Positions 49,274 through 57,680 of a stretch of 64,000 nt of DNA are shown piece after piece. Positions within the stretch are counted from its first letter, which is position 1. The number at the start of each line of letters is the position of its first letter. The notes under the pieces are model-generated. The model was not told where the DNA came from. It worked only from the letters and a program-made list of their open reading frames with translations, and did no database searches. The position numbers were made by a program, and so were the translations under genes. Origin of the DNA: Actinomycetes bacterium. GTDB lineage: Bacteria; Actinomycetota; Actinomycetes; Propionibacteriales; Nocardioidaceae. The stretch covers positions 1 through 64,000 of the forward strand of contig JAEWOG010000045.1 in NCBI GenBank assembly GCA_023460975.1. Reading direction: 5' to 3'.

Positions 49274-50284
49274 TCAGGACGGGCGCGTCGACGGCGTCTG
49301 CTGCGCGGTGAGCGCGGGATCGGTCACGGCGACCGGGGACAGCGCCTCCGCGATGCGGGCCATGATCTCGGGCTCGAGTCGCACCCCCGCAGCCTGCACG
49401 TTGTCGTGAACCTGCTCGGGTCGCGACGCGCCCACCAGCGCGGCGGCCACGTTGGGGTTTTGGAGCACCCACGCCACCGACAGCTGGGCCATCGTCAGGC
49501 CGGCGTCCTCCGCGATCGGCCGCAGGCCCTGGACCGCGTGGAGGACGTCATCGCGCAAGAACCGCTTGATGTTGTCGGCGCCACCGTGCACGTCGGTGGC
49601 CCGCGAGCCCTCCGGGGGCGGCTGGCCGGGGAGGTACTTGCCTGACAGCACGCCCTGAGCCATCGGCGACCAGACGATCTGGGAGATGCCGAGCTCCTCG
49701 CACGCAGGCACGACCTCACCCTCGATGACGCGCCAGAGCATGGAGTATTGGGGTTGCGACGAGATCAGCTGGAACCCCATCTCCTTGGCCAGCGCCGCGC
49801 CTGCGCGGATCTGCTCCGCGGTCCACTCGCTGACTCCGATGTAGAGCGCCTTGCCGGCGCGGACGACATCGGCGAAGGCCTGCATCGTCTCCTCCAACGG
49901 TGTCTCCACGTCGAAGCGGTGCGCCTGGTAGAGGTCCACGTAGTCGGTCTGCAAGCGCTCCAAGGACCCGTTGATCGACTCCATGACGTGCTTGCGGGAC
50001 AGCCCGGAATCGTTGTGTCCGCGCGGCCCCGTGGGCCAGTACACCTTCGTGAAGATCTCCAGCGACTCGCGCCGCTCGCCGCGCAGGGCGCCGCCGAGCA
50101 CCGTCTCGGCAGCCGTGTTTGCATAGACGTCGGCGGTGTCGAAGGTCGTGATCCCGACGTCGAGTGCAGCGCGCACGCACTCGCCTGCCACGTCGTTCTC
50201 CACCTGGGAGCCGTGCGTGAGCCAGTTGCCGTACGTGATCTCCGAGATCTTCAGACCACTGTTGCCGAGGTAGCGGAACTCCAT
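49274..50284 (-). CDS. Aldo/keto reductase, potassium-channel beta-like
   Basis: A 336-residue NADPH-dependent aldo/keto reductase of the Kv-beta/YghZ branch. Catalytic tetrad residues are seen in TFDTADVYANTAAE (Asp and Tyr, about 48-61), FTKVYWP (Lys) and LYQAHRFD (His, about 119-126). PMAQGVLSGKYLPGQPPPEGSRA (about 206-228) and VGASRPEQVHDNVQA (about 295-309) are cofactor-binding segments. It reduces aldehydes or ketones; the substrate is not given by context. ATG 50284 yields the standard MEFRYLGNSGLKIS start. Confidence 0.92.
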   Translation of the reverse strand: MEFRYLGNSGLKISEITYGNWLTHGSQVENDVAGECVRAALDVGITTFDTADVYANTAAETVLGGALRGERRESLEIFTKVYWPTGPRGHNDSGLSRKHVMESINGSLERLQTDYVDLYQAHRFDVETPLEETMQAFADVVRAGKALYIGVSEWTAEQIRAGAALAKEMGFQLISSQPQYSMLWRVIEGEVVPACEELGISQIVWSPMAQGVLSGKYLPGQPPPEGSRATDVHGGADNIKRFLRDDVLHAVQGLRPIAEDAGLTMAQLSVAWVLQNPNVAAALVGASRPEQVHDNVQAAGVRLEPEIMARIAEALSPVAVTDPALTAQQTPSTRPS

Positions 50285-50350
50285 GGGCCCACACTACGCA
50301 CGGGCACTGACAGCGGCCGTCCGCGACGGATCGCCGCGGCTGGTGCGCCG

Positions 50351-50584
50351 TCAGCCGGGCTGCACGACGACGAGGACGGAACCGTCCTGGACGACGTCAC
50401 CCACCGACACCCGCAGCTCCGCGATCGTCCCCGCCACATCGCACAGCACGGGGATCTCCATCTTCATCGACTCGAGCAGGACCACGGCGTCCCCCACGGC
50501 CACGCGGTCTCCCTCGGCACAGTCGACGGCGAGGACGTTGGCCACCAGTTCGGAGACCACTTCGTGGGTGCGGATGCGGGGCAT
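50351..50584 (-). CDS. Biotinyl (BCCP-like) domain protein
   Basis: A 77-residue single domain with the biotin attachment motif LLESMKMEIPV (Lys about 43) inside a barwindow-type beta-barrel (VANVLAVDCAEGDRVAVGDAV, then GTIAELRVSVGDVVQDGSVLVVV). It resembles the free-standing biotin carboxyl carrier proteins of actinobacterial acyl-CoA carboxylases. No carboxylase subunit is adjacent, so the partner must lie elsewhere. ATG at 50584 is chosen as the first Met before the barrel. Confidence 0.85.
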   Translation of the reverse strand: MPRIRTHEVVSELVANVLAVDCAEGDRVAVGDAVVLLESMKMEIPVLCDVAGTIAELRVSVGDVVQDGSVLVVVQPG

Positions 50585-50636
50585 GACCAGCACGCTAACG
50601 GTTACTACGGGGTATGCCGCACCGGGCCGGTGACGC

Positions 50637-52322
50637 TCAGGACAGCGGGCTGAATCGGCTCGGCTCGGGGCGGTGGGCCGTGGCCTCCTCGGCCCGGCGA
50701 GCGCGACTGCCGCGGGGGCCGGTGAGCGCCAGATCCACACGGATCAGGACCCAGGCGAGTGCCAGCCCGAGGACCAGCGAGTACGACGCCCGCAGCACCG
50801 CGCCGATCAGTGAGGCGTCGGGATCGACGAGGCTGGTGGCCACCGGCAACGTGGCCGCCACGCCGAAGGCGCAGGCCCACCAGCCCTGACGGCGACGTGC
50901 GCGCATGTGGCATCCCCACGCCAACGCGGGGATGCCCAGCACCACGACCAGCGGCCGCGGGAAGGCCCAAATGACCTGCTCCACGTCGTCGACGAAGGCG
51001 AGGATGTTGGCCACGGCGTTGGAGGGGCCGTACTTCGTCAGCAACTCCGCGTACAGCATGGCACCGACCAGGACGCCCAGACCGAGCCCCAGCACCGCCA
51101 GCCCGCGTCGGCCCAGACCGTGCAGGCCGGCGCCGAGTCTGTGGACGAGTGCCAGGGCGGCCGCCACGGCGAACAGGAGGGCCGTGACCTCGAACCGCCC
51201 GATCGAGACGGTGGGCTGGAAACCGAGGCAGGCGATGGCCGTGACCGCAGCCACCAGCGTGGCGATCACCACTTCGCGGGCTGCCTCCCAGTACGTCACC
51301 GCGGGCACCGTCGCGACCACGGCGTACACGCCACCGACGACACACGTCATGACCGCGGCACCGGTGGACAGGACCGGCTGGTCGGCGATGACCACTCCCA
51401 CGCCGGCCGCCAGGGTCAACGGGGCTGCCATGAGCGGGCGTCCGCCGCTGCGGATCGCCAGCAGGCCCGCGAGGCCTGTGAGGACGACGACCGACCCGGC
51501 CGACGCGACGAGGGCGGGAGCGTAGTCGGCCAGCGTCGCGATGAGGCCACCCAGCCCGATCAGGACCAACGCGGCGAAGACGGCGGTGAGGGGTGTCGGC
51601 GACTCGAGAGCGTCGAACCGCGAGCTGTCGGCATCCCTGTCCGGCCTGCGCGCGCGCTCTGCTGGCGAGGCGGGACCGGAAGTCGAGGCCGCGTCTGGCC
51701 GAGAGCCCCGATCACGTCGCGACACCGACTCGGGGCGCGGCTCGGCGACGGGCTCGGGCTGGGGCTCGGGCTCGGGGGGCCGTACGGGCTCGGGCGCAGC
51801 TTCCGGCGCCACGTCGCGACGCGCACGCCAGCCCGGGGCTCGCTGAGGCGGGTTCGTGGCGGCCGCTGTGACGGGCTCAGGCGCCGACTCAGGGGCCGGC
51901 GCAGGCTCGGGCTCGGGAGCCGGGACAGGCGTGGGGGCCGCGGGGGCGGCGGGCGGCGCCTCGTACGACGGCTGCTCCTGCGGCGCAGGCGGCTGTGCTG
52001 ATCCACCCATGAGGGGGCGTCCGGCCGGGGCACTGATGCCCTGGGCCAGACGAAGACGCTCGATCGCGGACAACCCCTCGCCCGGAGCCGGCATCATCGG
52101 GGCCGTCGCGGGCCGTGGGGCAGGCTGCGCCGGACCCAGGTCACCCAACCGACGTCGGGCGGACTCCATCAACGCCGCCTTGCGCTCCTCGGCCTCGCGG
52201 CGCAGATCCTCCTGGCGCTCCGCCTCGCGTTCGAGCCGTCGCTGGCCACGGCGGGAGACGGCGCCGTCTGCCGCACGCTGGCCGGTCGCGGCATCGCGGG
52301 GGTCGTCGGAGGGGGAGGACAC
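50637..52322 (-). CDS. Large membrane protein with proline-rich N-terminal region
   Basis: A 561-residue protein. A charged, coiled-coil-like start (RRGQRRLEREAERQEDLRREAEERKAALM region, about 24-52) leads to a long Pro/Ala/Glu-rich disordered stretch (about 60-235, with APEPEPAPAPES). About nine hydrophobic helices occupy 245-535 (for example TAVFAALVLIGLGGLIATLA and LAVLGLGLGVLVGAMLYAELL). A basic tail ends the chain. No transporter or enzyme motif was recognised. It starts 11 bp after the amidase stop and is probably in one unit with it. Confidence 0.72.
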   Translation of the reverse strand: MSSPSDDPRDAATGQRAADGAVSRRGQRRLEREAERQEDLRREAEERKAALMESARRRLGDLGPAQPAPRPATAPMMPAPGEGLSAIERLRLAQGISAPAGRPLMGGSAQPPAPQEQPSYEAPPAAPAAPTPVPAPEPEPAPAPESAPEPVTAAATNPPQRAPGWRARRDVAPEAAPEPVRPPEPEPQPEPVAEPRPESVSRRDRGSRPDAASTSGPASPAERARRPDRDADSSRFDALESPTPLTAVFAALVLIGLGGLIATLADYAPALVASAGSVVVLTGLAGLLAIRSGGRPLMAAPLTLAAGVGVVIADQPVLSTGAAVMTCVVGGVYAVVATVPAVTYWEAAREVVIATLVAAVTAIACLGFQPTVSIGRFEVTALLFAVAAALALVHRLGAGLHGLGRRGLAVLGLGLGVLVGAMLYAELLTKYGPSNAVANILAFVDDVEQVIWAFPRPLVVVLGIPALAWGCHMRARRRQGWWACAFGVAATLPVATSLVDPDASLIGAVLRASYSLVLGLALAWVLIRVDLALTGPRGSRARRAEEATAHRPEPSRFSPLS

Positions 52323-52333
52323 GTCTTCAGACC

Positions 52334-53131
52334 TTACATTCGCCGGTTCGCCAACGACGGGTTGGTGCGGCGGGCCTCGTACAACTCAGCACGGCTCAAG
52401 GTCACCTCGGCCGTGTCCGCCTCCCCGCCCAGCTCCACCAGCACGTCACCCAGGGGGCCCACCACACTCGAGTGCCCGCAATAGCGTGGCTCGGGCTGGC
52501 CGACGGCCACCACGTACACGGTGTTCTCGATGGCACGGGCCCGCACCAGCGTGCGCCAGTGATCGACCTTGCGATCGCCGGGAAGCCACGCGGCCGGGAG
52601 CACGATCACTTCGGCACCCGCGTCGACGAGTGCGCGGAACAACTCGGGGAAGCGCAGGTCGTAGCAGGTGGCCAGACCGACTCGCCACCCCTCGACGTCC
52701 ACGATCGCCGGAGCCACCGGGCCGCCGCTGAGGCGGTCGGACTCGCGGTAGCCGAACGAGTCGTACAAGTGGATCTTGCGGTACTGGGCGGTGGCCTGCC
52801 CCCGCACGACGAGGGTGTTGAAGGGCAGCGCACCCGGGGACGACTCGAACATCCCGGCCACGACGGTCGTACGCCGCTCCTCGGCCACGGCCGCCAACTC
52901 CGAGACGAAGGGCCCGTCCAGCGGCTCCGCCTCGCCACCGAGGTCGGAGTCGGGCGGACCGAAGTCACGAGCAAACGCCTCCGGCAGCACCACGAGACCC
53001 GCCGGTGGCACCTGCCCGGAGCGGGCCGCGGATGCCAACTGGTCGCGGTTGTGCGCGCGGTCGAGGGTCGAACCCCACTGGACCACGCGCACGCGCAGGT
53101 CAGGGCCGTCGATCTCGGGCTGGGCGGTCAT
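52334..53131 (-). CDS. Carbon-nitrogen hydrolase (nitrilase-family amidase)
   Basis: A 265-residue nitrilase-superfamily hydrolase with the full triad: Glu in LVVLPEAFARDF (about 46-57), Lys in AQYRKIHLYDSFG (about 115-127), Cys in GLATCYDLRFPELFR (about 152-166). The short length and the RFPEL context fit the amidase/omega-amidase or deaminated-glutathione-amidase branches. The mobA-like gene is divergent, 49 bp away. Confidence 0.9.
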   Translation of the reverse strand: MTAQPEIDGPDLRVRVVQWGSTLDRAHNRDQLASAARSGQVPPAGLVVLPEAFARDFGPPDSDLGGEAEPLDGPFVSELAAVAEERRTTVVAGMFESSPGALPFNTLVVRGQATAQYRKIHLYDSFGYRESDRLSGGPVAPAIVDVEGWRVGLATCYDLRFPELFRALVDAGAEVIVLPAAWLPGDRKVDHWRTLVRARAIENTVYVVAVGQPEPRYCGHSSVVGPLGDVLVELGGEADTAEVTLSRAELYEARRTNPSLANRRM

Positions 53132-53180
53132 TCCTCCAGCCTGCCATCTGTGCGGCAACCGTGTCGGCGAGACTGTGGAC

Positions 53181-53756
53181 ATGAGTGCCGCCACCACCCC
53201 GGTCACGCTCGCGGTCGTGCTCTCCGGCGGGCGTGGCTCCCGCTTGGGCGGGCGGGACAAGGCGCGCGTGGTCATCGACGGCCACACCCTGCTCGACCGG
53301 GTGCTGGCGAGCCTTCCTCCGCTGGCCTCCGTCATTGTCGCCGGCGACGTCGTGGACGGCGCGGGCCCGACCCACCGCGGCCTGATCGCCTTCGTACGCG
53401 AACAGCCGCCCCACGGGGGACCTGTCGCGGGCCTGTACGCGGGCCTCGACGCCCTGCCCGCCTCCCCCGACGACGCCCTGGTCGCCGTGGTCGCGGTGGA
53501 CATGCCGTGGCTCAGCAGCGACACCTTCGTACGCCTCGCCGCCGCCGCGGCTGGGCACGACGGCGCCGTGCTCGTCGACGCCGACGGCCGTCGCCAACTG
53601 TGTGCCCTGGTGCGGCGCGGGGTGCTCGTACGCCTGCGCCCCGAACGCACCGACGGCGCCGCAGTCCACCGGATCTGGAAGCAGGCGGACCTCGCCGAGG
53701 TCGCGACGGACGGGCGCGAAGCCACCGACATCGACACGCCCGCAGACCTCGGCTGA
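53181..53756 (+). CDS. mobA: MobA-like molybdenum cofactor guanylyltransferase
   Basis: A 191-residue NTP transferase. The nucleotide loop is VVLSGGRGSRLGGRDKARVVI (about 12-32), close to the LAGGxxxRxGxxK motif, and EQPPHGGPVAGLYAGLDALP (about 75-94) and VAVDMPWLSSDTF (about 103-115) give the metal-binding Asp. MobA joins GMP to molybdopterin for nitrate and other oxidoreductases. No other molybdenum genes are nearby, so a related nucleotidyltransferase role cannot be excluded. The DUF6457 gene follows. Confidence 0.82.
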   Translation: MSAATTPVTLAVVLSGGRGSRLGGRDKARVVIDGHTLLDRVLASLPPLASVIVAGDVVDGAGPTHRGLIAFVREQPPHGGPVAGLYAGLDALPASPDDALVAVVAVDMPWLSSDTFVRLAAAAAGHDGAVLVDADGRRQLCALVRRGVLVRLRPERTDGAAVHRIWKQADLAEVATDGREATDIDTPADLG

Positions 53757-53806
53757 GGCGGCGACGGGGCCTTGCCAGCACCGCCGGGGAGGGCTTCACT
53801 GGACAG

Positions 53807-54130
53807 ATGGACCTGCGCGACTGGATCGACGAGTTGTGCGACGCCCTCGACATCGAGGTCGACGTGGACACGGCGCTCGTGCTCGACCTCGCCAGAGTGG
53901 CTGCCCGACAGGTGCAGCGACCCGCGGCCCCGCTGACGGCGTACCTGCTCGGGGTGGCCGTGGGCAGTTCCGGGGCCGTCGACGGCGACGTCGAGGAGTT
54001 GGCGGCACGCGCCCAGTTGCTCGCTGAGAGCTGGGAGCGGCCAGCGGGCGCGCCGGACCCCAACGACGTCGACGACGAGGTCCCCGACGACTCCGGGGTC
54101 GATCACACGGCCGACCGCTTCGAGCCCTGA
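53807..54130 (+). CDS. DUF6457 domain protein
   Basis: A 107-residue mostly helical protein: MDLRDWIDELCDALDIEVDVDTALVLDLARVAARQVQRPAAPLTAYLLG (about 1-49), then AQLLAESWE and an acidic tail. Such domains commonly follow or fuse to MobA-type transferases in actinobacteria (DUF6457), and here it lies 50 bp after one. Its molecular role is unknown; the pairing suggests a helper in molybdenum cofactor work. Confidence 0.75.
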   Translation: MDLRDWIDELCDALDIEVDVDTALVLDLARVAARQVQRPAAPLTAYLLGVAVGSSGAVDGDVEELAARAQLLAESWERPAGAPDPNDVDDEVPDDSGVDHTADRFEP

Positions 54131-54193
54131 CCACCTCACGCGGGGCTGGGGCTCGTACGGATCCGGGTCGGGCCGATAGGGCAGGCTTGGCCC

Positions 54194-55168
54194 ATGCGCG
54201 CCGTCATCGCCACCGAGGCCGGAGGGCCCGAGGTCCTCACCGTCAGCGAACTCTCTGACCCCATCGCGGGGCCGGGCGAAGTGCTCGTCGACGTCGTCGC
54301 CACCGCCGTCAACCGCGCGGACACGCTTCAGCGGATGGGCTTCTACCCCCCGCCGCCCGGCGCGAGCGACATCATCGGGCTCGAGTGCAGCGGACGGATC
54401 TCGGCGCTGGGCGAAGGCGTCGAGGGATGGAGCATCGGCGACGAGGTCTGCGCGCTGCTCAGCGGCGGCGGCTACGCGAGCAAGGTCGCCGTACCAGTCG
54501 GGCAGCTCATGCCGGTGCCGGCCGGCGTCTCGCTGGTCGAGGCCGCCGCGCTGCCGGAGGTGGCGTGCACGGTGTGGTCCAACGTCTTCATGGTCGCGGG
54601 ACTGCAACCGGGCGAGCGGTTCCTGGTCCACGGCGGCGGCGGAGGAATCGGCACCATGGCCATCCAACTGGCCAGCGCCATGTCGACGAAGGTGTACGCC
54701 ACCGCCGGCAGCGCCGACAAGCTCGCCTTCTGCGCGGAACTGGGCGCCGACGTCGGCATCAACTACCGCGACGAGGACTTCGTCGACGTGCTGAGCGCCG
54801 ACGGTGGCGCGGACGTCATCCTCGACAACATGGGCGCCAAGTACCTCGACCGCAACGTCACCGCACTCGCCGAACAGGGACGCCTGGTCATCATCGGCAT
54901 GCAGGGCGGCGTCAAGGGCGAACTCAACATCGCCACCCTGCTCAACAAGCGAGGCGCCGTGATCGCCACCTCCCTGCGCGGGCGCAACGACGTTGAGAAG
55001 GGCGCCATCTGCGCCTCCGTCGTGGAGCACGTGTGGCCCCTGATCGCGGACGGGCAGGTGCGTCCCGTCATCGACGCCGTCCTGCCCCTCGAGCAGGCAG
55101 ACGAGGCTCACCGGCGCATGGAGGCGAGCACGCACACCGGCAAGATCATCCTGCTCGTCGGCGAGTGA
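54194..55168 (+). CDS. NADPH:quinone reductase, zinc-free MDR family
   Basis: A 324-residue medium-chain dehydrogenase/reductase of the quinone oxidoreductase group. GroES-like domain MRAVIATEAGGPEVLTVSEL and AVNRADTLQRMGFYPPPPGASDIIGLECSGRI (about 37-68) precede the NADP Rossmann motif VHGGGGGIGTMAIQLA (about 145-160). No zinc-binding cysteines. It resembles TP53I3/PIG3-like quinone reductases. The stop is followed by an 18-bp tandem repeat and the long hairpin. Confidence 0.9.
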   Translation: MRAVIATEAGGPEVLTVSELSDPIAGPGEVLVDVVATAVNRADTLQRMGFYPPPPGASDIIGLECSGRISALGEGVEGWSIGDEVCALLSGGGYASKVAVPVGQLMPVPAGVSLVEAAALPEVACTVWSNVFMVAGLQPGERFLVHGGGGGIGTMAIQLASAMSTKVYATAGSADKLAFCAELGADVGINYRDEDFVDVLSADGGADVILDNMGAKYLDRNVTALAEQGRLVIIGMQGGVKGELNIATLLNKRGAVIATSLRGRNDVEKGAICASVVEHVWPLIADGQVRPVIDAVLPLEQADEAHRRMEASTHTGKIILLVGE

Positions 55169-55200
55169 GCTCGCGGGGCTGGTGTACGCCTGGTGCCCCG

Positions 55201-55236
55201 GCGTACGGCCCCTGCCCGGCGTACGGCCCCTGCCCC
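55201..55236. repeat. 18-bp tandem duplication
   Basis: GCGTACGGCCCCTGCCCG and a copy differing only in the last base stand directly one after the other, 15 bp before the long hairpin. Confidence 0.7.
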
Positions 55237-55250
55237 GGCCCCGGTCTGGC

Positions 55251-55324
55251 CATGTAAAGCGGGGTTATCACTACTGCTGCGCCGTCACAAGCATGCACAA
55301 GTAGCGATAACCCCGCTTTACATG
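55251..55324. repeat. Long-hairpin element, second AAAGCGGGG copy
   Basis: CATGTAAAGCGGGGTTATC (55251-55269) pairs perfectly with 55306-55324. The loop GCTGCGCCGTCACAAGCATGC is the reverse complement of that in the 22131 copy with few changes, so the two elements lie in opposite orientation. It sits between quinone reductase and bpa. Confidence 0.85.
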
Positions 55325-55363
55325 GAGGGGGCGGAAGGCGCGGCGGCCTTCGTACGCCCTGAC

Positions 55364-55369
55364 TAGGGT
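55364..55369 (+). promoter_or_regulatory. Putative -10 element of bpa (leaderless)
   Basis: TAGGGT ends 7 nt before the ATG of the proteasome activator gene, and there is no ribosome-binding site. Confidence 0.4.
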
Positions 55370-55376
55370 GGTCAGC

Positions 55377-56015
55377 ATGAGCAGCGAGCCCTCGCAGACC
55401 GAGTCCGTCCAGCCCGAGTCCGTCGAGCCCGACGGCCCCGTGGCCGACGGCGAGGAGCACGTCGTGGTGGTCGGCCCGGACGGCAACCCGATCGGTACGA
55501 TCCCGCGCAGCGCCATCCCCCAGAGCGAGGCCGATGACGATGAGCGCGCGCTCACCGATCTCGTGGAGCAGCCGGCGAAGGTGATGCGGATCGGCAGCAT
55601 GATCCGCCAGCTCCTCGAAGAGGTGAAGGCCGCCCCACTCGACGAGGCCAGCCGCAACCGCCTCAAGGACATCCACCGGGCCTCCATCAAGGAGCTCGAG
55701 GCGGGCCTCGCTCCCGAACTCGTCGAGGAACTCGAGCGGCTCGCTCTCCCCTTCACCGAGGAGGGCACCCCCTCCGAGGGAGAGCTGCGCATCGCCCAGG
55801 CGCAACTGGTCGGATGGCTCGAGGGACTTTTCCACGGGATCCAGACCGCGATCTACGCCCAGCAGGTGGCCGCGCGGGCCCAGCTGGAGCAGATCCGCAA
55901 GGCCCTGCCCATGGGCGCCCCGTCGATGGGCGTCCCCGGCATGCCCGGAGAGCCCCAGCCGCAGGGCGACGAGACTCCCCGTACGCCTGGCGAGTCCGGG
56001 GGCATGTACCTCTGA
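55377..56015 (+). CDS. bpa: Bacterial proteasome activator Bpa (DUF2587)
   Basis: A 212-residue protein. After an acidic disordered start (about 1-55) the four-helix core has QPAKVMRIGSMIRQLLEEVKAAPLDEASRNRLKDIHRAS (about 64-102) and AQLVGWLEGLFHGIQTAIYAQQVAARAQLEQ (about 142-172), both conserved in Bpa/PafE. The C-terminus GGMYL keeps the penultimate Tyr that docks into and opens the 20S proteasome gate (GQYL in mycobacteria). Bpa delivers unfolded proteins to the proteasome without ATP. Its presence implies a prcBA proteasome in this organism. Confidence 0.92.
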   Translation: MSSEPSQTESVQPESVEPDGPVADGEEHVVVVGPDGNPIGTIPRSAIPQSEADDDERALTDLVEQPAKVMRIGSMIRQLLEEVKAAPLDEASRNRLKDIHRASIKELEAGLAPELVEELERLALPFTEEGTPSEGELRIAQAQLVGWLEGLFHGIQTAIYAQQVAARAQLEQIRKALPMGAPSMGVPGMPGEPQPQGDETPRTPGESGGMYL

Positions 56016-56067
56016 GTGGGGTAGCGCCCCGAGCACACACCTGGGCGAGCGTTCTGGCTGGGCCTCG

Positions 56068-56170
56068 CGTCATACATACCGGCCCGTGAGCGCCTCGCGT
56101 CATACAAAGCCGCACCTATACGTACGAGAACGTATGACGCACGGGACGCACACGCCGGAACGTATGACGC
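56068..56170. repeat. 30-bp-periodic inverted array, copy 4
   Basis: Forward CGTCATAC copies at 56068 and 56098, a centre ACCTATACGTACG, and inverted copies GAACGTATGACGC at 56128 and 56158. The period is exactly 30 bp. The centre is the reverse complement of the ATAGGT type in arrays 2 and 3. Lies between convergent bpa and the NTR-like gene. Confidence 0.85.
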
Positions 56171-56203
56171 CCCAGGCTCAGATCGCCGTACGACGCTGGG
56201 CCG

Positions 56204-56794
56204 TCAGCGGCGGGACAGGCGCCCCACCAGCAGGAGCCCCAGGAGCCCGAGCACGACCACGGCAGCACCGGGCGCGGCCATCCGGGAGAATGACGCTGGC
56301 GGCGATTCCTCGATCTTGGTCCGCGTCGGCGCGGGCAGCGGAGGCACCTCGATCGCGGTTCCCTCACCCAGCACCTGCTCGATCTTGGTGAGGCGCTCCG
56401 GGGTCACCGGCTCGGTGCCACCGCACAGGCTCGCGTGGTACGGCGCGGCAGTTCCGGTGGCGAAGAAGACGTACTCGGTGCCTTCCTCCATGCCCTCCAG
56501 GCCGCAGGAGGCGCCGCTGACCTCCGACTGGATCTCGGTGTTGTAGTCCACCGCACCCTTGTACGCGGTGCGCGCCTGGATGGCGTACGTGGTCATGGCT
56601 GTCGACGACGTGTCCCCGGCCGGCGGCGTGATGGCCACCAGCGTGCCGCGGAACACGACATTGGAGGCGTCCGCAGACTTCTGGATCGTCGCCCGCGCGC
56701 ACGAACACGCGAACGCCGGAGCGGCGCCCCCCACCACGCTGAGTCCGAGCACCACGAGCGCCATCGCGATCAGCGAGCGAATCCACCGGGTCAT
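56204..56794 (-). CDS. Membrane-anchored NTR/TIMP-like surface protein
   Basis: A 196-residue protein. Signal peptide MTRWIRSLIAMALVVLGLSVVGGAAPAFA is followed directly by CSCARATIQKSADASNVVFRG, so cleavage exposes an N-terminal CSC as in TIMP/netrin-type domains. A further Cys pair (GASCGLEGM and ASLCGGTE), a Pro-rich stalk (PPLPAPTRTKIEESPPA) and a C-terminal helix (AAVVVLGLLGLLLVG) with basic tail RLSRR give a surface-anchored topology. Bacterial proteins of this type are poorly characterised; a role is not assigned. Confidence 0.75.
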   Translation of the reverse strand: MTRWIRSLIAMALVVLGLSVVGGAAPAFACSCARATIQKSADASNVVFRGTLVAITPPAGDTSSTAMTTYAIQARTAYKGAVDYNTEIQSEVSGASCGLEGMEEGTEYVFFATGTAAPYHASLCGGTEPVTPERLTKIEQVLGEGTAIEVPPLPAPTRTKIEESPPASFSRMAAPGAAVVVLGLLGLLLVGRLSRR

Positions 56795-56855
56795 GCGACC
56801 TCCTCCATTCAGCGACGGGGCTCCGTCCAACAACGGGCGAATGCCGCAGGCGAGC

Positions 56856-57680
56856 CTACTTCTCCCACCCGAACAGTCGCGACAACGTGACGGCCACGCC
56901 GTCCTCACCGTTGGACGGCGCGACATGGTCGGCCAGTTCCCTCACCGAGTGGTGGCCGTTGCTCATGGCGTACGAGCGGCCCGCCCACGACATCAGCGGC
57001 AGGTCGTTGGGCATGTCTCCGAACGCGACGACGTCCTCGCGTGCGATGCCCAGATCGAGCGTCAGGTCGGCCAGGGTGGTCGCCTTCGTGACGCCAGCGG
57101 CGCTGATCTCGACCAACGTGCCCACCGACGACCAGGTCGTGGTGACGAGGTCCCCGACCAGGCTTTCGGCGCGCTCCCAGAACACCTCGGGGCCCAACTC
57201 CTCGTGACGGGCGAGGAGCTTGACCACCGAGTCATCGATGATCTGCTCGAGCGGGCCCACGGGAACGTCGGGCATCGTGCTGACCGCGAGCCGCGGGAAG
57301 AAGCCCTCCTCCCGGGAGAACCCGCGCGTCGACTCCACAGCGAAGCTCGTGCCCGGAATCTGGTCGCGCAGAATCGCGCCGACCTGGATGAGGACGTCGG
57401 GCGCGATCGCGTGGGAGGTACGGATCGACCGCTCGTGGACGTCGTACACGATCCCGCCGTTGGACACGATCGCCAGCCCGTGGTCGCCCACGTCGTCCCA
57501 CAGGTCGACCATCCATCGCAGCGGACGACCCGTGGTGAAGACCACCGGGACATCGATGGCGTCCAACGCGAGCAGCACCTCCCGGGTGCGCGCGGAGACC
57601 TTGCCCTCACCGTCGAGCAGGGTCCCGTCGAGGTCGGTCGCGACCAGACGGGGACGCCACAACTCGGCCGGCTCAGTCAT
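56856..57680 (-). CDS. HAD-superfamily phosphatase (Cof type), second copy
   Basis: A 274-residue Cof-like HAD hydrolase. Motif I ATDLDGTLLDGEGKVS (nucleophile Asp about 15), motif II VFTTGRPLRWM (about 47-57), motif III Lys in AAGVTKATTLADL, and motif IV AFGDMPNDLPLMSWAG (about 219-234) are all present. It dephosphorylates sugar or cofactor phosphates. Its start lies inside the end of the upstream HAD gene (8-bp overlap), so both are co-expressed with serS. Confidence 0.9.
   Translation of the reverse strand: MTEPAELWRPRLVATDLDGTLLDGEGKVSARTREVLLALDAIDVPVVFTTGRPLRWMVDLWDDVGDHGLAIVSNGGIVYDVHERSIRTSHAIAPDVLIQVGAILRDQIPGTSFAVESTRGFSREEGFFPRLAVSTMPDVPVGPLEQIIDDSVVKLLARHEELGPEVFWERAESLVGDLVTTTWSSVGTLVEISAAGVTKATTLADLTLDLGIAREDVVAFGDMPNDLPLMSWAGRSYAMSNGHHSVRELADHVAPSNGEDGVAVTLSRLFGWEK

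Noticed and set aside
52334..55135. Very long minus-strand open frame extending the amidase
   Set aside because: Only the part below 53131 is the amidase; the upstream part is antisense to mobA-like, DUF6457 and quinone reductase genes.
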